A stretch of DNA of 6,706 bases from the NCBI GenBank assembly GCA_900552305.1, contig URZD01000120.1, forward strand, positions 1 to 6,706, in the 5' to 3' direction. Positions 1 to 5,923 of this stretch are shown piece by piece. Under the pieces are notes generated by a model. The model was not told the DNA's origin. It did not search any database and was given only the letters and a program-made list of their open reading frames with translations. Origin of the DNA: an uncultured Eubacteriales bacterium (GTDB taxonomy: Bacteria > Bacillota > Clostridia > Monoglobales > Monoglobaceae). The translations under genes were made by a program, and so were the position numbers. How positions within the stretch are numbered: the stretch's first letter is position 1; each line of letters opens with the position of its first letter.

Positions 1-118
1 CTTTCCCGCCCAATATGGAGAACACGGACTCCTTTACCCTGTCCGTTGTCGGGCGGGTGTCAAGTCCCTCAGGTGCGGCAAGCTTCAGTCCTCTTGCAGA
101 CCCCGAAATAACACGCAC
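1..118 (-). CDS. rsmD: 16S rRNA (guanine966-N2)-methyltransferase RsmD, N-terminal 39 residues (cut by window edge)
   Basis: RsmD methylates N2 of G966 in 16S rRNA during 30S assembly, using S-adenosylmethionine. Only the first 39 codons are present. They begin MRVISGSARGLKL and continue with LDTRPTTDRVKESVFSIL, which is the characteristic N-terminus of the family (a basic RVISG..RG segment, then the TRPTTDRVKE block before the Rossmann-like SAM domain). The start is GTG at 116-118. An in-frame TGA lies four codons upstream, so no longer start is possible. A strong ribosome site, GAGGTGA at 123-129, sits 4 nt before the GTG. The catalytic NPPY-type motif lies outside the window. The gene has its own sigma-A promoter and lies behind the terminator of the purF operon, so it should be transcribed separately. 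Identification rests on the N-terminal motif only, but that motif is distinctive. Confidence 0.88.
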   Translation of the reverse strand, partial: MRVISGSARGLKLAAPEGLDTRPTTDRVKESVFSILGGK

Positions 119-168
119 ACCCTCACCTCATAACATAAGTATTATATAAATTTTGAATATACAATTAT

Positions 169-197
169 ATTTTATCTGTAATAAGGTTTTTTGTCAA
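169..197 (-). promoter_or_regulatory. Sigma-A promoter for rsmD
   Basis: On the minus strand a perfect -35 box TTGACA (192-197) is followed after exactly 17 nt by TAAAAT (169-174), one mismatch from TATAAT, in a very AT-rich stretch. Transcription should start near 161-162, giving a leader of about 43 nt to the GTG of rsmD. It lies directly behind the terminator at 219-265. I see no operator or riboswitch in the short leader. Confidence 0.8.
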
Positions 198-218
198 GGA
201 CTTATGCAAATTTTTTAT

Positions 219-265
219 AAAAAAGATTAAAAAATCCGACCCGAAATCTGCTACGAGTCGGATTT
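219..265 (-). terminator. Intrinsic terminator of the asnB-dapF-dapL-purF transcript
   Basis: On the minus strand the arm at 254-265 (AAATCCGACTCG) pairs with the arm at 232-243 (CGGGTCGGATTT). This gives a 12-bp stem with one G-U pair and a 10-nt loop at 244-253. It runs into TTTTTT (229-234, partly in the stem) and, after AATC, a second TTTTTT (219-224). The U-tract is on the minus-strand side, so it ends transcripts coming from purF. It lies about 440 nt after the purF stop, a long distance that the inverted-repeat element at 431-706 largely accounts for. Confidence 0.8.
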
Positions 266-430
266 AAATGTAAATTTGCCGCCTGTTTCAGCCGATTTCC
301 CGCACAATCCGTCAAAACAGCCGTGCAGAAAACCGATTTTTGCATTTGTATTGCCGCCTTACAAGGTAAGCGTTCAAAAAGATGATGATTTTTTAATCAC
401 AGGGCATATCGGATTCAACTCCCGTGTGCC
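266..430. other. Non-coding stretch between terminator and inverted-repeat element
   Basis: I find no convincing gene here. Short open frames on both strands lack ribosome sites and family resemblance. Minor structure is visible: GCCGCCT occurs twice as a direct repeat (near 278 and 350), CTTAC/GTAAG form a 5-bp hairpin near 358-370, and GCAC/GTGC arms sit near 302 and 325. The bases at 409-423 can pair with 440-452 across the boundary of the inverted-repeat element. If the operon terminates at 219-265, this is 3' UTR of the purF transcript. Confidence 0.5.
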
Positions 431-706
431 TAACCGAAAGGGAGTAATCCGAACTCCGATTTTGAGAGACGGATTTCCGTTTTCGCTGTGTTAAAATACT
501 CGGCAATCCGACAAGGATTACCTCCGTTTTTGCCTTGCGCAACCAAAAATCCGTTCTCTCAAAATTCTGTGACCTGAAAAGGATAGAATTTTGAGCAGAT
601 TTTGGTGCGGAAGATGCAGCAAGGCTGACGCCTTGCAAAGATGACAAGCCGAAATATGCCGAAATTATGCCTTTTCAGGCGGGTTCGGATTATTCTCTTT
701 CGGTTA
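431..706. repeat. MITE-like inverted-repeat element with 26-bp terminal repeats bounded by TA
   Basis: The plus-strand bases at 431-456 (starting TAACCGAAAG) are the inverted counterpart of 681-706 (ending CTTTCGGTTA) over 26 positions with three differences. Complementarity stops exactly at the TA dinucleotide on each side, as expected for a small element with TA target duplication of the IS630/Tc1-mariner kind. No transposase is present, so it would be non-autonomous. The interior folds heavily: a long hairpin at 542-606 with a perfect 11-bp core (558-568/585-595), a 7-bp hairpin GCAAGGC/GCCTTGC (619-625/630-636), and GCCT/AGGC at 669-680. All three mismatches in the terminal stem become G-U pairs in plus-strand RNA but A-C in minus-strand RNA. 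The right end overlaps the purF stop codon. A chromosomal intergenic repeat or a structured RNA are the alternatives. Copy number cannot be seen from this window. Confidence 0.6.
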
Positions 707-2128
707 ATCTGTCAGCTTATTTTCAAACCTGTCCTTTTCGGTATGCGAAGGGCAGGCGGTCGGATACGCGCCGTCAAAGCACGCCGCGCAAAAGCAGTCG
801 CGCTCCTCGCCGTAGGCAATCTTTTTCGCCGCCCCAACGCTCAGATACCCGAGTGAGTCAACACCTATCATCTCCGCAATCTCCGCCGCAGAGTGCTTGT
901 TCGCTATCAGATTTTGCTCCGAATCTATGTCCGTTCCGTAATAGCACGGATGCAGAAACGGCGGCGCGGAAACCCTCATGTGTATTTCCGCCGCGCCCGC
1001 CTCGCGCAGCAGCGCAACTATCCGTGCGCTTGTCGTTCCGCGCACGATTGAATCGTCAATCAGCACTATGCGCTTGCCGCGCACCACGCTCTCTATCGGA
1101 CTGAGCTTTATCCGCACCTGGTTTGCGCGGTTGTCCTGCCCGGGGGCGATAAACGTCCTTCCTATATATTTATTCTTTATCATTCCTATCTCATACGGAA
1201 TACCCGATCGTTTTGAGTAGCCGACCGCCGCGTCAAGTCCCGAGTCGGGAACTCCGATTACAACGTCCGCGTCGACAGGATATTCCTCGGCAAGATACTC
1301 GCCCGCCCTTATCCTTGCCTTGTGAACGCAGCCGCCGTCAATCACCGAGTCGGGGCGCGCAAAATAGATGTACTCAAACAGGCACGACGTCTTCTTTGCC
1401 ATGCCGCAGTGCGTTTTTATGCTCTTTATGCCCTCACTGCCGAACACAAGAATTTCGCCCGGCTCAATATCGCGCACAAACCGCGCTCCGACCGCGCTCA
1501 GCGCGCAGCTCTCGGACGCCACGATATACGCTCCGTCCTCCGTCACGCCGTAGCAAAGCGGCCGAAAGCCGTTTTTATCCCTTACCGCAATGAGCTTTGC
1601 CGCCGACATGATAAGCAGCGAGTACGCGCCGCATATCCGCTCTGCCGCCCTCTCGACCGCCTCCTCTATGCTTGAGGTTTTAAGCCGTTCGCGCGTTATC
1701 GCATAGGAAATTACCTCCGTGTCCGAGGTCGTATGGAAAATTGAGCCTGTCTGCTCAAACTCCATTCTCAGCTCATACGCGTTTGTCAGATTTCCGTTGT
1801 GCGCAACCGCCAGCTTGCCCTTGCAGTGGTTGACAACAAGCGGCTGCGCGTTGTTTCTGTCGTTCGAGCCTGTTGTCGCGTAGCGCACATGACCTATAGC
1901 CATGCCGCCCCGACCGAGCGAATCGAGCGTGCGCGCATCAAACACCTCGCTCACCAGCCCCAAATCCTTGTGAGTGGTGAACACTCCGCGGTCGTTGACC
2001 GTAATTCCGCAGGATTCCTGTCCGCGGTGCTGAAGCGCGTAAAGACCGTAATAGACCTCACGCGCAACATCGCTGTCCGCGCCAGCATAAATGCCGAAAA
2101 CTCCACATTCTTCTCTTATCTCTGCCAT
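704..2128 (-). CDS. purF: Amidophosphoribosyltransferase (glutamine PRPP amidotransferase)
   Basis: PurF makes 5-phosphoribosylamine from PRPP and glutamine, the committed step of purine synthesis in the cytoplasm. The 474-residue protein is close to the usual size for the Gram-positive Fe-S type. A 7-residue propeptide (MAEIREE) precedes Cys8, the N-terminal nucleophile after processing. The class II glutaminase domain (about 8-230) shows LQHRGQES, GHVRYATTG and AHNGNL, and RDKNGFRPLCYG lies at about 183-194. The phosphoribosyltransferase domain carries the PRPP loop VLIDDSIVRGTTS at 355-367. Cys249, Cys395, Cys447 and Cys450 fit the 4Fe-4S ligands known from Bacillus PurF, and Cys445 is extra. 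The start has GGGAG 8 nt upstream. The gene follows dapL after 18 nt, so it is very likely cotranscribed. The TAA stop lies inside the terminal repeat of the 431-706 element. Confidence 0.97.
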   Translation of the reverse strand: MAEIREECGVFGIYAGADSDVAREVYYGLYALQHRGQESCGITVNDRGVFTTHKDLGLVSEVFDARTLDSLGRGGMAIGHVRYATTGSNDRNNAQPLVVNHCKGKLAVAHNGNLTNAYELRMEFEQTGSIFHTTSDTEVISYAITRERLKTSSIEEAVERAAERICGAYSLLIMSAAKLIAVRDKNGFRPLCYGVTEDGAYIVASESCALSAVGARFVRDIEPGEILVFGSEGIKSIKTHCGMAKKTSCLFEYIYFARPDSVIDGGCVHKARIRAGEYLAEEYPVDADVVIGVPDSGLDAAVGYSKRSGIPYEIGMIKNKYIGRTFIAPGQDNRANQVRIKLSPIESVVRGKRIVLIDDSIVRGTTSARIVALLREAGAAEIHMRVSAPPFLHPCYYGTDIDSEQNLIANKHSAAEIAEMIGVDSLGYLSVGAAKKIAYGEERDCFCAACFDGAYPTACPSHTEKDRFENKLTD

Positions 2129-2146
2129 GTCCTTCTCTCCCGAATC

Positions 2147-3334
2147 TTAAAATGTAAGTCTTTCCTTCATCCGCTCCAGCGCCTCGGCGGTTTTCTCGTT
2201 ACTGCCAAAGCCGGAAAGCCGGAAAAACCCCTCGCCGTTTTCGCCGAAGCCCTCGCCCGGCGTTCCGATTATATTGCATTTTTCAAGCATAAGGTCAAAA
2301 AAGTCCCAGCTTTTCATGCCGTTCGGGCATTTGAGCCAGATATACGGACTGTTTTTTCCTCCGCAGTAGTCGATGCCAAGCTCGTCAAACGTCCTCATCA
2401 TCGCGTCCGTGTTCCGTCTGTAGTATTCGATGTTCTCCAGTATCTCCGCATAGCCTTCGTCCGTGAACACAGCAGCCGCCGCCCTTTGCACTACATAGGA
2501 AACTCCGTTGAATTTGGTTGACTGTCTGCGTTTCCACAGATCAAGGAGCTTTACTCCGTCCGCCTCAAGCTCCTTCGGGACTACGGTATATCCGCAGCGC
2601 ACCCCGGTAAATCCCGCGGTTTTGGAGAAGGAGCAGAACTCAATCGCGCACTCCCGCGCGCCGTCCACCTCAAAAATACTTCTGGGGCAGTCCTTATCGG
2701 TTACAAATATCTCATACGCCGCGTCATAGAGAATAACCGCGCCGCACCTCTTTGCAAAATCGACCCACTCAGCCAGCTGCGCTCTTGTGTACGCGCTGCC
2801 GGTCGGATTGTTCGGCGAGCATATATATATCAAATCCGCCTTGTCGTCCTCGGTCGGCATGGGCAAAAATCCGTTGCCCTCGTTCGCGGAAATGAACTTT
2901 ATCCGCCTGCCCACCATTACGTTGGTATCAAAATATACCGGATATACCGGGTCGGGAATCAATACGGTATTGTCGGTATCGAATATGTCAAGAATGTTTG
3001 CCACATCCTCCTTCGCGCCGCAGGTCACAACAATCTCCGAGCCGTCAACATCAACCCCTATATGCTTTTTGTAGTGCCGCTGCACGGCTTTAATCAGAAA
3101 ATCCTCGCCAAAGCTCTCCGGATAGCCGTGGAAGGTCTTTTCGCTGCCCATTTCCTCCGCCGCAGCCTTCATATCCGCAACCGCCGCACTGCACAGCGGG
3201 CGGGTTACATCGCCTATACCCATGCGGATAATGTCCGCATCGAGGTGCGCGTTTTTGTATTCCTCGGTCTTTTTCGCAATCGTCTTGAACAGATACGACT
3301 GCTTTAAATTAAGGTAGTTTTTGTTTATCTTCAT
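2147..3334 (-). CDS. dapL: LL-diaminopimelate aminotransferase
   Basis: DapL converts tetrahydrodipicolinate and glutamate directly to LL-diaminopimelate and 2-oxoglutarate, bypassing the succinylase and acetylase routes. It supplies DAP for peptidoglycan and lysine. The 395-residue protein is a fold-type I PLP enzyme of normal length. The N-terminus KINKNYLNLKQSYLF and the RMGIGDVTRPL segment (37-47) are typical of the family. Other visible features are GAK at 106-108, SPNNPTG at 173-179, DAAYE at 204-208 (Asp204 and Tyr207 contact PLP), the Schiff-base Lys238 in SFSKTAG, Arg246, and a C-terminal FRLSGFG whose Arg372 should bind the substrate carboxylate. No succinyl- or acetyl-branch gene is in the window. 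AAAGGA lies 11 nt before the ATG, rather far, and an ATG-CAA-TGA mini-frame sits between. dapF lies 80 nt upstream, so consecutive pathway steps are neighbours. Confidence 0.95.
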   Translation of the reverse strand: MKINKNYLNLKQSYLFKTIAKKTEEYKNAHLDADIIRMGIGDVTRPLCSAAVADMKAAAEEMGSEKTFHGYPESFGEDFLIKAVQRHYKKHIGVDVDGSEIVVTCGAKEDVANILDIFDTDNTVLIPDPVYPVYFDTNVMVGRRIKFISANEGNGFLPMPTEDDKADLIYICSPNNPTGSAYTRAQLAEWVDFAKRCGAVILYDAAYEIFVTDKDCPRSIFEVDGARECAIEFCSFSKTAGFTGVRCGYTVVPKELEADGVKLLDLWKRRQSTKFNGVSYVVQRAAAAVFTDEGYAEILENIEYYRRNTDAMMRTFDELGIDYCGGKNSPYIWLKCPNGMKSWDFFDLMLEKCNIIGTPGEGFGENGEGFFRLSGFGSNEKTAEALERMKERLTF

Positions 3335-3373
3335 TGCATATACCGTCCTTTCGTCCTTCAGCTTTACATCACA

Positions 3374-3415
3374 ACAGAGCCGCGACTGCCGTACGTCCGA
3401 CTCTGTGTTTTTTCT
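3374..3415 (+). other. Hairpin in the dapF-dapL gap, terminator-like only on the plus strand
   Basis: ACAGAG (3374-3379) and CTCTGT (3401-3406) are perfect inverted arms, with partial further pairing inside (CGAC against GTC.G). On the plus strand the second arm is followed by GTTTTTTC, giving the shape of an intrinsic terminator. On the minus strand, in which all the genes run, the hairpin has an A-tract before it and no U-tract after it, so it should not stop the operon transcript. It may block antisense transcription or act as an mRNA stability or processing hairpin between dapF and dapL. Confidence 0.45.
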
Positions 3416-4263
3416 TATATCTCAACCGTACCGCGAAAAGCCGTTTTCGCCTCGCCGGTCATTTTTATGCCGTCCTCGCCGTAATTTATTGTCAGCTCGC
3501 CGCCCCTGAGCTTTACGCGGACATCGGTATTCATGCCGCACAGTCCGTTTCTGCACGCTGCGGCAACCGTGGCGCACGCGCCCGTGCCGCAGGCAAAGGT
3601 TTCGCCGCTGCCGCGCTCCCATACACGCATCTCAAAGGCGTTTTCGCCTGTTTTTTTCACGAACTCCACATTTGCCTTTTCGGGGAAAAACGGATCGCAC
3701 TCGATTTTGGAGCCTGTTTTTTCAATATCAAAGCTCCAAAGCTCAAACTCCGCGGGTACAAATATCACGCAGTGCGGGTTACCCATGCTTACGCAACTTA
3801 TCCGCCGCGGCTCGCCGCCGACCGTCACCTTCTCGCCTATAACACATTTTTCCGACCTTATCGGAATCGCCGCCGGTTCGAAATCCGGCTTTCCCATATC
3901 GACCGCCGCTCCGCTGACCGTGCCGTCCTCGCCGAAAAACAGCCGCACTGTTTTTATGCCGGAAAGGGTTTCTATTTCAAGCGGATTCTTTTTTGATATG
4001 CCGTTGTCGTACACAAATTTGGCAACGCACCGCACACCGTTTCCGCACATTTTGCCCTCTGAGCCGTCCGCGTTGAACATCCGCATTTTCGCGTCCGCAA
4101 CGTCCGACGGGCATACCATGATAAGCCCGTCGCCGCCGACCGAAAAATGTCTGTCGGAAAGCTTTATCGCCGCGGCGTTCGGGTCGGCTATCTTCTCGCG
4201 AAAGCCGTCAACATATATATAGTCGTTCCCGCAGCCGTGCATTTTTGTAAAATTAAGAGTCAT
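3415..4263 (-). CDS. dapF: Diaminopimelate epimerase
   Basis: DapF interconverts LL- and meso-diaminopimelate without a cofactor, using two cysteines. meso-DAP goes to peptidoglycan and to lysine. The 282-residue protein has the usual length. FTKMHGCGNDYIYVDG (5-20) is the family N-terminus, with Asn13. FNADGSEGKMCGNGVRC holds the first catalytic cysteine, Cys73 (MCGNG), and ETFACGTGAC holds the second, Cys225. Asn64, Asn163 (MGNPHC), Asn198 (ANVEF) and Glu216-Arg217 (WERGSG) are the expected substrate contacts. Both halves of the pseudo-twofold fold are complete. The gene starts 42 nt after asnB, with AAGGAGAGG and a closer AAGG before the ATG, and precedes dapL by 80 nt. It is therefore placed with the enzyme that makes its substrate. 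Confidence 0.97.
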   Translation of the reverse strand: MTLNFTKMHGCGNDYIYVDGFREKIADPNAAAIKLSDRHFSVGGDGLIMVCPSDVADAKMRMFNADGSEGKMCGNGVRCVAKFVYDNGISKKNPLEIETLSGIKTVRLFFGEDGTVSGAAVDMGKPDFEPAAIPIRSEKCVIGEKVTVGGEPRRISCVSMGNPHCVIFVPAEFELWSFDIEKTGSKIECDPFFPEKANVEFVKKTGENAFEMRVWERGSGETFACGTGACATVAAACRNGLCGMNTDVRVKLRGGELTINYGEDGIKMTGEAKTAFRGTVEI

Positions 4264-4305
4264 ATCGCCTTAACCTCTCCTTCTTCCGAAACTGCCGTTT
4301 TAGCA

Positions 4306-5883
4306 TCAGATACCGCTCGCGCCGTAGTTTGACAGCACTCTCGCCGACGGGTCGTCAACGTCGCAGCCTTCCCACGCCTTGTTAGGCATCCAGAAGTCAA
4401 CTATCATCTCGCTCTGACCCGGATAGTATTTCTCGAATATCTCGCGGTAGAGCAGCGACTCCTTTGTAAACGGTCTTGCATGAGTATACTTCTGTATCTT
4501 TTCCTCATATTCCTGCTCCGAATAGAATTTTTCCGCATAATCCTTCAGATACCACACCATGGAATGTCCTACCGCATCGGAAAACGCCGCCTTTTCGCGG
4601 TACAGAATATCGTGCGGAAGGTAGTCGCCCTCAAAGGCATGACGGAGCAGATATTTGCCCTTGCCGTAGGTGTTCAGCTTTTTCTCGGGGTCAATCGCCA
4701 TGACATACTCAACAAAATCGAGGTCGCCGAACGGAACGCGCGCCTCCAGTGAGTTTACCGAAATGCAGCGGTCAGCGCGCAAAACGTCATACATATGCAG
4801 CTCGTGGATTCGCTTTTCCGACTCCTTCTGGAATTCCTCTGCGCTCGGCGCAAAGTCGGTATACTTGTATCCGAACAGCTCATCGGAAATCTCGCCCGTC
4901 AACAGAACTCTTATGTCCGTTTTCTCATGAATGTATTTGCACAAGAGGTACATACCCATGCTTGCTCTTATTGTGGTTATGTCAAACGTGCCGAGCAGCT
5001 TTATAACGCTGTCCAGTGCGCCGAGAACGTCATCCTTTGTGATGATTACCTCTGTATGGTCGCTGCCGATGTAGTCCGCGACCTGTTTTGCGTATTTAAG
5101 GTCTATCGCGTCCTCGCTCATGCCTATCGCGAACGTGCGGATAGGTCTTTCGCTCTTTCTTGCCGCGACAGCACACACAAGGGACGAGTCAAGTCCGCCC
5201 GAAAGCAGATAGCCTACCTTTGCGTCGGCAACGAGCCTTTTTTCTATTCCTCTGACAAGCTTGTCATGAATGTTTTTGCAGACGGTTTCCAAATCGTCAT
5301 GACACACGCTTTTGACCTCGGTCATGTCACGGTAGCAGATAAATTTTCCTTCATTATAATAATGACCCGGAGGGAAGGGCATTATTTTATCGCAAACCGA
5401 AACAAGGTTTTTCGGCTCGCTTGCGAATACTATTGTTCCCGACTTATCGTATCCGTAATAGAGAGGGCGTATGCCGATCGGGTCGCGCGCCGCGATATAC
5501 TCGCCGACTTTCGCGTCATAGATGATAAGCGCAAACTCCGCGTCAAGCATTTTGAACATATCCGTACCGTATTCCGCATACATAGGCAGAAGAATCTCGC
5601 AGTCCGACCCGCTTTTAAAGGTATATTTTGCGGAAAGCTCCTTCTTCAGCTTTTCAAAGCCGTAGATTTCGCCGTTGCATACCACATAGCTGCCGTCAAG
5701 CTCGAACGGCTGCATTCCGCTCTCGTCAAGTCCCATAATTGCAAGTCTGTGAAAGCCGAGAAGTCCTTTTCCCGTATCGATAATTCTCGAATCGTCAGGA
5801 CCTCTCGATACAGTTTCCTCAAAGCCTTTGCCAAACACATCATACGCGGCACTGCTGCCGCAATATCCCATAATAGAACACAT
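4306..5883 (-). CDS. asnB: Asparagine synthetase (glutamine-hydrolysing)
   Basis: AsnB makes asparagine from aspartate, ATP and glutamine-derived ammonia in the cytoplasm. The 525-residue protein aligns throughout with the E. coli AsnB type and is slightly shorter than its 554 residues. The N-terminal glutaminase domain starts MCSIMG, with Cys2 as nucleophile once Met1 is removed. It carries RGPD (27-30), Arg46 in FHRLAI, NGEIY (70-74) and GSDCE (92-96, Asp94), all glutamine-site residues. RDPIGIRPLYYG is at 133-144. The synthetase domain has the ATP-pyrophosphatase loop SGGLDSS (228-234), DITTIRASMGMYLL and GEISDELFG. In the last of these Ile replaces the Gly found in the GEGSDE of E. coli. 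GGAGG stands 9 nt before the ATG. A T-box leader specific for tRNA-Asn precedes the gene, which confirms its role as the biosynthetic asparagine enzyme. It heads the likely operon with dapF, dapL and purF. Confidence 0.97.
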   Translation of the reverse strand: MCSIMGYCGSSAAYDVFGKGFEETVSRGPDDSRIIDTGKGLLGFHRLAIMGLDESGMQPFELDGSYVVCNGEIYGFEKLKKELSAKYTFKSGSDCEILLPMYAEYGTDMFKMLDAEFALIIYDAKVGEYIAARDPIGIRPLYYGYDKSGTIVFASEPKNLVSVCDKIMPFPPGHYYNEGKFICYRDMTEVKSVCHDDLETVCKNIHDKLVRGIEKRLVADAKVGYLLSGGLDSSLVCAVAARKSERPIRTFAIGMSEDAIDLKYAKQVADYIGSDHTEVIITKDDVLGALDSVIKLLGTFDITTIRASMGMYLLCKYIHEKTDIRVLLTGEISDELFGYKYTDFAPSAEEFQKESEKRIHELHMYDVLRADRCISVNSLEARVPFGDLDFVEYVMAIDPEKKLNTYGKGKYLLRHAFEGDYLPHDILYREKAAFSDAVGHSMVWYLKDYAEKFYSEQEYEEKIQKYTHARPFTKESLLYREIFEKYYPGQSEMIVDFWMPNKAWEGCDVDDPSARVLSNYGASGI

Positions 5884-5892
5884 AATAAAATT

Positions 5893-5914
5893 CCTCCGAA
5901 ATAATAAATTTCAG
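5893..5914 (-). promoter_or_regulatory. asnB ribosome site and a hairpin that could mask it
   Basis: The Shine-Dalgarno GGAGG lies at 5893-5897. Just upstream CTGAAAT (5908-5914) can pair with ATTTCGG (5896-5902) around a TTATT loop, 7 bp with one G-U. This would take up the first two G of the ribosome site. The helix is weak and AU-rich. It is listed because no U-tract terminator is visible between the T-box and the start codon, so control at translation initiation is a live option. Confidence 0.35.
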
Positions 5915-5923
5915 CGTTTTCTC

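Noticed and set aside
199..342. Short minus-strand frame starting MQKSVFCTAV, about 47 codons
   Set aside because: No ribosome site, and it reads through the intrinsic terminator into the AT-rich promoter region; not credible as a gene.
276..494. 72-residue plus-strand open frame
   Set aside because: TTG start, no ribosome site, runs from the non-coding stretch into the element arm, and composition follows the repeat rather than a protein.
393..647. 84-residue minus-strand open frame inside the inverted-repeat element
   Set aside because: It begins at TTG without a ribosome site, spans the folded repeats, and resembles no family I recognise. It is best explained as a by-product of the repeat.
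1..706. CRISPR array, tRNA or rRNA gene
   Set aside because: The repeats are inverted and irregular rather than evenly spaced direct repeats, and no cloverleaf or rRNA signature is visible anywhere in the window.
1799..2521. 240-residue plus-strand open frame opposite purF and dapL
   Set aside because: It is antisense to two well-conserved genes, and its length reflects their codon bias; no domain is visible.
4795..5904. 369-residue plus-strand open frame opposite asnB
   Set aside because: Mirror frame of a conserved enzyme gene with no start signal or recognisable domain.
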